Source: Methylotenera sp. (lineage in GTDB: Bacteria; Pseudomonadota; Gammaproteobacteria; Burkholderiales; Methylophilaceae). Taken from it: a stretch of DNA of 11,078 nt. A program made the position numbers and the translations under genes. Numbering within the stretch: position 1 is the first letter of the stretch; the number at the start of each line of letters is the position of its first letter. The notes beneath the pieces were generated by a model. That model worked only from the letters and a program-made list of their open reading frames with translations. It searched no databases and was not told the origin of the DNA. This document shows, one piece after another, positions 5,754 through 11,078 of the stretch. The stretch is taken from positions 1-11,078 of the forward strand of contig DAIDAH010000076.1 in assembly GCA_027310735.1 (NCBI GenBank). The letters are read 5' to 3'.

Positions 5754-5759
5754 TATCAT
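5754..5759 (+). promoter_or_regulatory. Candidate -10 element of nnrS
   Basis: TATCAT begins 29.5 bases after the FNR-type box centre. The predicted start at 5766 would leave a 29-nt leader before the GTG at 5795. A small hairpin, AGAAAT-ACC-ATTTCT (5764-5778), would lie at the extreme 5' end of that transcript. Confidence 0.5.
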
Positions 5760-5794
5760 GAGCAGAAATACCATTTCTTATTGATTGGCTTGTC

Positions 5795-7012
5795 GTGAAA
5801 ATACATATTCAAAAATCTAATGCAGTAAATGTGAAGCAGTTCGCGTTATTTAATCTTGGCTTTCGACCGTTCTTTTTAGGGGCGGGTGTTTTCGCAGTCA
5901 TTTCAATGTTGGCATGGATGCTTGTGTATGTTTTTCATGGCACGCTTAGCGTGACAAACATTTCAGTCAGCCAGTGGCATGCGCATGAAATGCTCTATGG
6001 CTACGGCATGGCTGTAGTGGCAGGTTTTTTATTAACTGCCGTCAAAAATTGGACTGGTATCGCCACTATTCATGGCAAACCGTTAATTGCGTTGTTTATG
6101 CTGTGGTGTGCGGCAAGAGTAATGTTTCTGTTTGGTACGCTATTGCTGCCTTGGGCTGCAGCAGCTGATTTATTATTTGGGCTTTTTTTGATTGTTTCTC
6201 TCGCAAAGCCCATTATTAAAGCCAAGCAGTGGTTGCAGTTTGCGGTGGTGGGTAAAGTGACGTTATTGTGGGTCGGCAATCTGGTATTTTATCTGGGCTG
6301 CTATGGTGTGCTCACCAGCGGCATGCTGTACGCCATTAACGGTGCGGTGTTGTTATTTATCGGCCTGATTCTAACAATCGGGCGACGTGTGATCCCCTTC
6401 TTTATTGAGCGGGGTGTAGAAACTAAAGTACTGTTAAAGCAATATAAATGGCTGGATTTGAGCATCATGCTGCTGTTTTTTGCGTTGTTCTTGAATGTGA
6501 TTTTTATACAAATCCCTACTTTGACTGCATTGTTTGCGTGCTCATTATTTGCGTTAAATGGGTTTCGTTTATTGAATTGGTATACGGCCGATATTTGGCG
6601 TGTACCTTTGCTATGGAGTCTTTATATCTCTGCATGGCTGATTAATACGGGTTTTCTGTTTTATGGTTTGCAAGCAGCTGGATTTCAGGCGCAATACAGT
6701 GGTTCATCTATTTTAGCGTTACACCTTTTTACTATAGGCGGCATAGGTTTAATGACATTAAGCATGATGGCGCGGGTGTCTTTAGGGCATACCGGCCGTG
6801 ATACCAGAAAACCTTCGCACTGGATGGGCTTTGCCTTTGCCGGAGTTGTTGCCAGTGTGGTGTTGCGTGCGTTGGTACCTATGCTCACTACGCAATTTTA
6901 CATAGGTTGGGTGCTAACAGCTGCGATTTTGTGGATATGGAGTTTTGCAGTGTTTGTGGTGATTTATGCACCGATATTGCTGAAGCCTAGAGCAGATGGG
7001 GCTTTGGGTTGA
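5795..7012 (+). CDS. nnrS: NnrS family protein (haem/copper membrane protein of the NO response)
   Basis: The 405-residue polytopic protein has about 12 hydrophobic segments and spans the inner membrane. NnrS proteins contain haem and copper and protect cells against nitric oxide stress; the mechanism is not fully settled. Diagnostic motifs are present: LGFRPFFL (21-28); WHAHEMLYGY (61-70), whose H62 and H64 are candidate metal ligands; GFLLTAVKNWTG (77-88); GRRVIPFF (196-203); and LHLFTIGGIGLMTL (309-322) with H310, followed by ARVSLGHTGR (326-335) with H332. The GTG start at 5795 is the only good choice: no in-frame ATG or convincing ribosome-binding site is upstream. The gene stands alone behind an FNR-type promoter, with a hairpin after its stop. 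No nitrite, nitric or nitrous oxide reductase gene is in the window, so its role here may be NO tolerance rather than denitrification. Confidence 0.95.
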   Translation: MKIHIQKSNAVNVKQFALFNLGFRPFFLGAGVFAVISMLAWMLVYVFHGTLSVTNISVSQWHAHEMLYGYGMAVVAGFLLTAVKNWTGIATIHGKPLIALFMLWCAARVMFLFGTLLLPWAAAADLLFGLFLIVSLAKPIIKAKQWLQFAVVGKVTLLWVGNLVFYLGCYGVLTSGMLYAINGAVLLFIGLILTIGRRVIPFFIERGVETKVLLKQYKWLDLSIMLLFFALFLNVIFIQIPTLTALFACSLFALNGFRLLNWYTADIWRVPLLWSLYISAWLINTGFLFYGLQAAGFQAQYSGSSILALHLFTIGGIGLMTLSMMARVSLGHTGRDTRKPSHWMGFAFAGVVASVVLRALVPMLTTQFYIGWVLTAAILWIWSFAVFVVIYAPILLKPRADGALG

Positions 7013-7040
7013 TTAGGTTCAAGCGGTAAGCTTACTATTC

Positions 7041-7069
7041 GAAGGCTTTGCATTGCTGGCAAAGCCTTC
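7041..7069. terminator. Strong hairpin between convergent nnrS and cupin genes
   Basis: GAAGGCTTTGC (7041-7051) and GCAAAGCCTTC (7059-7069) form a perfect 11-bp stem with a 7-nt loop. It starts 28 bases after the nnrS stop and 12 bases beyond the cupin stop on the other strand, so it is placed to serve both. No U-tract follows on either strand. It is the most stable-looking structure in the window. Confidence 0.65.
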
Positions 7070-7071
7070 AC

Positions 7072-7100
7072 AAGTGCAGCTTATAGTTTAAGTGCAGCTT
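7072..7100. repeat. Short direct repeat across the cupin stop codon
   Basis: AAGTGCAGCTT occurs at 7072-7082 and again at 7090-7100, an 18-base period. One copy encodes the C-terminal Lys-Ala-Ala-Leu-Lys region of the cupin and the other starts inside its stop codon and lies mostly beyond it. This looks like a small tandem duplication at the gene end. Confidence 0.5.
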
Positions 7101-7422
7101 TAATGCGACGAAAGATTTGACCAACTTTTGAGCCATCTAACTGGTAATGTTTATGCAATGGTTTCTTTACTTCCCATTTTGCTGTCAAACCTGCAGGAAA
7201 TGTCACTAAATCACCCTTGCCAAAGGTTACGGCAGTACCGCCAACGGGCGTAATCACGCATTCACCTTCTAAAATATAGGCGATTTCCTGTTCAGGAAAA
7301 GTCCACGGAAATACGGAAACTTCTTTTTCCCAAGTCGCCCATTTACTTACGCCTAGGGTATCTAAACGGGTTTGAGCAGGATTTTTTTCTACTGTGATTT
7401 TACTAACGAGAATTTGACTCAT
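7081..7422 (-). CDS. Single-domain cupin protein (cupin_3 / DUF861 type)
   Basis: The 113-residue product is a one-domain beta-barrel cupin. The first cupin motif is represented by PEQEIAYILEGECVITP (about 43-59) and the second by FGKGDLVTFPAGLTAKWEV (about 67-85), both typical of the DUF861/cupin_3 group related to (S)-ureidoglycine aminohydrolase and EutQ. The His residues that bind metal in classical cupins are largely absent from motif 1, where Glu residues occupy the likely positions, so metal binding and any catalysis are uncertain. No purine-degradation or ethanolamine gene is nearby. The start has only a weak ribosome-binding site. It is divergent from sua5 with a 115-bp spacer holding a TAAAAT-like -10 for each direction. 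The tail of the gene carries a short direct repeat. Confidence 0.88.
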   Translation of the reverse strand: MSQILVSKITVEKNPAQTRLDTLGVSKWATWEKEVSVFPWTFPEQEIAYILEGECVITPVGGTAVTFGKGDLVTFPAGLTAKWEVKKPLHKHYQLDGSKVGQIFRRIKAALKL

Positions 7423-7454
7423 ACTTGATGATCTTTTAAAAATTTGGATGTGCT

Positions 7455-7508
7455 ATTTTAGCGTATCGCCGATGAATTGATATGGGATATACCGTTAAGT
7501 AGTAAAAT
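7455..7508. promoter_or_regulatory. Divergent promoter region between cupin and sua5
   Basis: TAAAAT (five of six of TATAAT) occurs on the minus strand at 7455-7460, facing the cupin, and on the plus strand at 7503-7508, facing sua5. Convincing -35 partners are missing: the plus-strand TTGATA at 7477-7482 is 20 bases from its -10, too far for a normal spacer. The two -10 elements are a suggestion only. Confidence 0.25.
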
Positions 7509-7537
7509 AGACCTTTTCCAGTTATTCGTTAATTACT

Positions 7538-8539
7538 ATGCGCATTAGTCTAGATGAAGCCGCCGCCAGACTTAAAAATGGCGAAGTGGTTGCGATTCCT
7601 ACCGAGACTGTCTATGGCTTAGCCGCAGACGCTACTAATGATGCGGCTTTACAGCAGATTTTTACGATTAAGCAACGTCCTGCCGATCATCCTTTGATCG
7701 TACATATTGGCGATATAAGCCAAGTGATTGATTGGGCAGCAGAATTTCCTGAACTTGCAGTGAACTTGGCTAAGGCATTTTGGCCGGGTGCCTTAACACT
7801 GGTGTTGCCAGCGAAAGATCATGTGTCTCGTGTAGTACGCGGTGGCGAATCCACGATTGCTTTACGTGTGCCGGATCATCCTGTTACGCAAGCACTACTG
7901 AAGGCGAGTGGCTTAAGTGTAGCAGCGCCTTCCGCTAACCTGTTTACGCAACTTAGCCCTACCTCTGCGGATCATGTGGAGGCTGGTCTAGGTAATGCAA
8001 TCCCTGTGCTTGATGGCGGGGCATGCCGTGTCGGCATTGAATCAACCATTGTCAGCGTGTCGGAGGATGAAGCTGGGGCGCATTGGCAGTTGCTGCGTCC
8101 AGGTATGATTAGTGAAGTGGAGATTACTCGTGTTGCAGGCCAGCCTCAATACGCGAGTGAAATACATGTAGAGGATACACTTGCATCGATTCCCGTGCCG
8201 AAAGTACCGGGGCAGCATGCTTTACATTACTCACCCAGAACACCGCTACGATTGTTTAAAGACAAGGCTGCGCTGCTAAGTGAATGTAAAGTGCTGATGC
8301 AGGAAAAAATCACATGTGCGGCGCTTTTTGTTGGTGCGGCTGAAGCTCTTCAGTACACATCATCTGAATTGCCTAGAATGGAGCTACCTGATTTGCCCGC
8401 ACAAGTGGCCGAGCAGTTATATGGTGCCTTACATGCGCTAGATGATTTAAAGGTAGATTGTTTATTAGTTGAAATGCCACCTAATACCCCTGAGTGGACT
8501 GCGGTGCGGGATCGCTTAAGTCGTGCGGGACACCATTAG
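7538..8539 (+). CDS. L-threonylcarbamoyladenylate synthase, long Sua5 form
   Basis: This enzyme joins L-threonine, bicarbonate and ATP into threonylcarbamoyl-AMP, the donor for the universal t6A37 modification of ANN-decoding tRNAs; the transfer is then done by TsaD with TsaB and TsaE. At 333 residues it is the two-domain Sua5 type, not the short TsaC/YrdC. The YrdC-like domain (about 1-200) shows PTETVYGLA (21-29), KQRPADHPL (45-53), STIALRVPDHP (105-115), PSAN (131-134) and GIEST (166-170), which line the nucleotide and threonine pocket. A conserved linker, PGQHALHYSPRTPL (224-237), leads to the C-terminal Sua5 domain (about 236-330). The start ATG has no clear ribosome-binding site. A hairpin lies just after the stop. 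The gene is normally essential or near-essential, and nothing suggests damage. Confidence 0.95.
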   Translation: MRISLDEAAARLKNGEVVAIPTETVYGLAADATNDAALQQIFTIKQRPADHPLIVHIGDISQVIDWAAEFPELAVNLAKAFWPGALTLVLPAKDHVSRVVRGGESTIALRVPDHPVTQALLKASGLSVAAPSANLFTQLSPTSADHVEAGLGNAIPVLDGGACRVGIESTIVSVSEDEAGAHWQLLRPGMISEVEITRVAGQPQYASEIHVEDTLASIPVPKVPGQHALHYSPRTPLRLFKDKAALLSECKVLMQEKITCAALFVGAAEALQYTSSELPRMELPDLPAQVAEQLYGALHALDDLKVDCLLVEMPPNTPEWTAVRDRLSRAGHH

Positions 8540-8549
8540 TTTAATAGTT

Positions 8550-8582
8550 GCTGCATTTTGCCTGTGCATGGCAGAATGTGGC
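8550..8582 (+). terminator. Hairpin after sua5
   Basis: Positions 8550-8562 and 8570-8582 pair over 13 bp, including three G-U wobbles, around a 7-nt loop (TGTGCAT). It begins 11 bases after the sua5 stop and ends 35 bases before the next start. No U-tract follows, so efficient intrinsic termination is doubtful and read-through into the lipoprotein gene is possible. Confidence 0.5.
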
Positions 8583-8617
8583 TCCCTTAATAGATTCAAA
8601 TCAAATAGGCTTGAAAT

Positions 8618-8989
8618 ATGAATATCAAATTGAAACCATCATTTTTAATCCAGGCTTTAATGTTGGGGTTAACGTTGCTACTGTCGGCATGTAGCTCTAT
8701 ACATCTCTCTAATCCGTTTGGTTCCGGTACTAAGTCTCAGCCAGGTGTTCCGGAAAATGCAACTGCTTATGTGTGCGAAGGCAATCAACATTTTTATGTG
8801 CGTATGCTCAACAACGGCAATGATGCTTGGTTAATTTACCCCGATCATGAGGTGAATCTTGCTAAAGCCAGCGACAATCATTTTACTAGTGGTGTGATTA
8901 GCTTAGTGATTAACGGCGATGCAACGACTTTGAATGACGGCGAAAAAATAGCTTATACAGGTTGTAAAGCGCAAGTGGTGAAACATTGA
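8618..8989 (+). CDS. MliC-like (C-type lysozyme inhibitor family) lipoprotein
   Basis: The 123-residue product has a lipoprotein signal peptide: lysines at 4 and 6, a hydrophobic core to residue 22, and lipobox Leu-Ser-Ala-Cys with lipidated C25. Ser at +2 predicts outer-membrane sorting. After a flexible 26-48 linker, residues 49-118 resemble MliC, the membrane-bound inhibitor of C-type lysozyme: an opening YVCEG (51-55), TSGV (90-93), INGDATTL (98-105) and a closing TGCK (114-117). C53 and C116 would form the family disulfide. The Lys usually found before the Gly-Asp of the second loop is Asn99 here, which may weaken lysozyme binding. AGG lies eight bases before the ATG. It follows sua5 by 78 bp on the same strand, past a hairpin. 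The lipoprotein call is firm; the MliC assignment is likely. Confidence 0.85.
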   Translation: MNIKLKPSFLIQALMLGLTLLLSACSSIHLSNPFGSGTKSQPGVPENATAYVCEGNQHFYVRMLNNGNDAWLIYPDHEVNLAKASDNHFTSGVISLVINGDATTLNDGEKIAYTGCKAQVVKH

Positions 8990-8997
8990 AAAGTCAG

Positions 8998-9028
8998 TTG
9001 AAATTAAGTGTAGAAGCGCTTAATTCAA
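8998..9028. repeat. Inverted repeat after the lipoprotein gene
   Basis: TTGAAATTAAG (8998-9008) pairs with CTTAATTCAA (9019-9028) over ten bases with one bulged A, leaving a 10-nt loop; a perfect AAGCGCTT palindrome (9014-9021) overlaps its right arm. It begins eight bases after the lipoprotein stop and ends 45 bases before the next ATG. No T-run follows. It may be a weak terminator or an operator for the downstream gene. Confidence 0.35.
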
Positions 9029-9045
9029 AACTTATGATACGATAA

Positions 9046-9062
9046 CCCTAAAAAAAAGGGGG
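9046..9062 (+). promoter_or_regulatory. Ribosome-binding region of the GGDEF gene with A8 tract and self-complementary arms
   Basis: CCCT (9046-9049), a run of eight A (9050-9057) and five G (9058-9062) precede the start. The G-rich part is the Shine-Dalgarno sequence, 10 bases from the ATG at 9073, which is slightly long. CCCT can pair with AGGG (9057-9060) and so partly hide it. Confidence 0.45.
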
Positions 9063-9072
9063 AAATACTCAT

Positions 9073-11078
9073 ATGAGAAAGAATTTTTCTACAGTCTGGC
9101 GGTTCTTACTCCCTCTACTCATCCTGTTTGTCGTTACTCCTTTAGTACTTGTTAAACAACAAACCTCACAACAACTAGACCGTATCGAAGTTGGTGCGCT
9201 AGGTCAGGCAAAAACACTAGTCCGCCTGCTTAATATCACCGATGAGTTAGTTGGTGAGCAGGCACTTGCTGCTATGCGACTGCTTAGAGAGCGCAGTTTT
9301 GTATTGGGTGAACCCACCACGTACGGCACTATTAAAATTGGCGGTAAGCTAGTTCCTAGCCTCATGTTCGGTAATAGCCTACAGACGAATCATTATGAAC
9401 TCGTGGACGCTGTGACCAATGTTGTTGGCGGCACAGCCACCCTTTTTGTAAAGTCTGGTGACGATTTTGTGCGTATCGCAACCAATGTCAGGCGTGGAGA
9501 TCGTACGGGAGCCGTTGGCACTTTGCTAAATGTAAATGGTAAAGCAATAGCTGCCTTACATAAAGGGCAAGCCTTTCATGGCGTCGTGGATATTCTTGAT
9601 GAGCCATATATCACGGATTATGAGCCGATGTTTGATGTGAAAGGGACTCTGATTGGTGCTTATTATGTCGGTTACAAGGTAGATATGAAGGTGCTGCGTG
9701 ATGCTGTAGAAAACACGCGACAACTTAAAACGGGCTTTGCGGCTGTGCTGGATGAACATAATAGAGTACGTTTTCTTTCCACTCACGCGTCACAAAGTCA
9801 GGCGGAATTTATTTTGACTAAACGACCGGACACATGGTCGTTTGCCCAACAGGATGTGCCTAACTGGGGTTTTAAGGTTGTCATTGCATATCCATTAAGT
9901 GAGGCGCGTGCGATTGGCTTAAATAACTCATGGATTGTGATTGCTACTGGCACGCTAATAGGGGCTTTGCTGATTGTCTTCATTTTTTGGCAATTGCGCC
10001 GCTTGGTTTTTAATCCGATAGGCGCTGATCCAGCAGTGGCGATAGATGTTGTGAAGCGTATCGCTGCGGGCGATCTTGAGCGTGATGGACTGCATGCAAA
10101 GCCCGGTACTTTAATGGCAAATGTACTTAGTATGCGCAGGAGGTTGCGTGAAACGGTGACTACGTTACGCGAAAATACGGATCGTATGCGATTGTCTGCG
10201 AGCGTGTTTGATCATGCACATGATGGTATTTTTATCGCTAATGCTGATATGCAAATCGTTGAAGTGAATCCTGCCTTTACCGCCACTACCGGCTATAGTC
10301 GTGAAGAGGCGCTGGGAAACACACCGTTAGCGTTGGGCTTTGCCTATCATGATGCTAACTTTTTCCCACAGTTGATGGAGTCGAGTGGTGAGTGGCGTGG
10401 TGAGTCTTGGAATCGCCATCATGATGGCAGTGTTTATGCCGCTTGGTTAGACATTTTTACAGTGTGTGATGATACCCAGACCTCTAGGCATTACGTTGGA
10501 CTGTTTTCGGATATCACACAATCCAAAGAGCATCAGCAAAATCTGGAACATATGGCTTACCATGATCCATTAACTCAGTTGCCCAATCGCACCCTACTTT
10601 CAGATCGCTTAAAACAAGCTTTGGCGCGTGCAGAGCGTGCAGATGAGCTCGTGGCAATCTGTTATTTTGATCTGGATGATTTCAAGCCAGTTAACGACAT
10701 GTTAGGGCACGATGCTGGTGATCGCTTGTTGGTTCAATTGGCTGCTCGCATCCGCGCCTGTTTGCGTGAGACTGACACGATTGCCCGTCTTGGTGGAGAT
10801 GAGTTTGTGATGCTGTTGTGCGGCCTGCAAAGTATTGATGAATGCCAACAAACGTTGGAGCGTCTGTTGAAAGCAATTAAAACACCATATCAAATTGCAA
10901 ACCAGACTGTGAATATTTCAGCCAGTATAGGCTATACCTTGTTCCCGTTGGATAATAGCGAGGCTGATACATTGTTGCGCCATGCTGATCATGCGATGTA
11001 TCAAGCCAAAATTGGCGGTGGAAGTCGTTTTAATTTGTTTGATGCTATGCATGATAAAGAAACCCGCGATCTCCGGCA
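9073..11078 (+). CDS. Membrane-bound Cache-HAMP-PAS-GGDEF signalling protein, 3' end outside the window
   Basis: The 668 residues visible form an inner-membrane sensor for cyclic-di-GMP signalling. TM1 is about 9-27. A periplasmic double-Cache region (Cache_3-Cache_2 type, about 30-280) contains GGKLVPSLMFGN (90-101) and FVRIATNVR (132-140). TM2 is about 284-307, followed by a HAMP-like segment ending RIAAGDL (329-335), then a PAS domain (about 372-482). The GGDEF domain (about 494-656) looks catalytically competent: DPLTQLPNR (498-506), FDLDDFK (532-538) with metal Asp533, NDMLGHDAGD (541-550), and an intact RLGGDEF (572-578). An RETD inhibitory site (565-568) lies five residues before GGDEF, so product inhibition is expected. 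The window ends just after the GGDEF domain at residues typical of the run into an EAL phosphodiesterase domain, so a GGDEF-EAL hybrid is likely but unseen. There is no frameshift in the visible part. Confidence 0.95.
   Translation, partial: MRKNFSTVWRFLLPLLILFVVTPLVLVKQQTSQQLDRIEVGALGQAKTLVRLLNITDELVGEQALAAMRLLRERSFVLGEPTTYGTIKIGGKLVPSLMFGNSLQTNHYELVDAVTNVVGGTATLFVKSGDDFVRIATNVRRGDRTGAVGTLLNVNGKAIAALHKGQAFHGVVDILDEPYITDYEPMFDVKGTLIGAYYVGYKVDMKVLRDAVENTRQLKTGFAAVLDEHNRVRFLSTHASQSQAEFILTKRPDTWSFAQQDVPNWGFKVVIAYPLSEARAIGLNNSWIVIATGTLIGALLIVFIFWQLRRLVFNPIGADPAVAIDVVKRIAAGDLERDGLHAKPGTLMANVLSMRRRLRETVTTLRENTDRMRLSASVFDHAHDGIFIANADMQIVEVNPAFTATTGYSREEALGNTPLALGFAYHDANFFPQLMESSGEWRGESWNRHHDGSVYAAWLDIFTVCDDTQTSRHYVGLFSDITQSKEHQQNLEHMAYHDPLTQLPNRTLLSDRLKQALARAERADELVAICYFDLDDFKPVNDMLGHDAGDRLLVQLAARIRACLRETDTIARLGGDEFVMLLCGLQSIDECQQTLERLLKAIKTPYQIANQTVNISASIGYTLFPLDNSEADTLLRHADHAMYQAKIGGGSRFNLFDAMHDKETRDLR

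Noticed and set aside
7477..7508. A complete sigma70 promoter for sua5 (TTGATA with TAAAAT)
   Set aside because: The spacer is 20 bases, outside the usual 16-18, so only the -10 is kept as a weak suggestion.
8591..8604. FNR-like box TAGAT-TCAA-ATCAA before the lipoprotein gene
   Set aside because: It lies about 20 bases from the ATG, with no promoter at a workable spacing.
9019..9045. FliA (sigma28) type promoter before the GGDEF gene, from TACGATAA at 9038-9045
   Set aside because: The -10 resembles GCCGATAA at six of eight positions, but the -35 at the required distance (CTTAATTC) does not match TAAAGTTT.
9556..10893. Several minus-strand frames of 60-76 codons under the GGDEF gene
   Set aside because: All lie antisense to an uninterrupted, domain-rich reading frame.

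Overview
The window looks like an accessory or housekeeping stretch of a betaproteobacterial chromosome of moderate GC, most consistent with the Methylophilaceae (Methylotenera/Methylophilus-like). This placement is an inference from protein flavour (NnrS, SulP, full-length Sua5, a Cache-PAS-GGDEF protein, an orphan ParA) and base composition; no rRNA, tRNA or clade marker is present to prove it. No mobile element, CRISPR array, prophage gene or tRNA was seen.

Layout, left to right. (1) A secreted four-EF-hand calcium-binding protein (219-680, +) lies behind a perfect FNR-type palindrome. (2) Two minus-strand genes, a 73-residue charged protein (1585-1806) followed by a ParA-like ATPase (785-1420), form a possible ATPase/adaptor pair. 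(3) A SulP anion transporter with a C-terminal STAS domain (2088-3623, +) runs tail to tail, with a 4-base stop overlap, into an MFS exporter (3620-4852, -). (4) A compact AlkA-like DNA glycosylase (5070-5690, -) is divergent from an NnrS membrane protein (5795-7012, +); the spacer carries a second FNR-type box. (5) A one-domain cupin (7081-7422, -) is divergent from Sua5/TsaC (7538-8539, +), the enzyme that makes threonylcarbamoyl-AMP for tRNA t6A. (6) An MliC-like lipoprotein (8618-8989, +) is followed by a membrane-anchored Cache-HAMP-PAS-GGDEF protein (9073 to the right edge), cut by the window and possibly continuing into an EAL domain.

The genes do not form one pathway. The clearest link is regulatory: the EF-hand gene and nnrS both have a CRP/FNR-family box, and in both the box centre lies 29.5 bases before a recognisable -10 hexamer. 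That is the geometry of a Class II (-41.5) activated promoter and suggests shared induction by low oxygen or nitric oxide. NnrS belongs to the nitric-oxide response, which fits. Several gene ends carry long intergenic hairpins that lack a U-tract. The most plausible lead for something undescribed is the ParA-like ATPase with its small charged neighbour, whose upstream regions share two short sequence elements.
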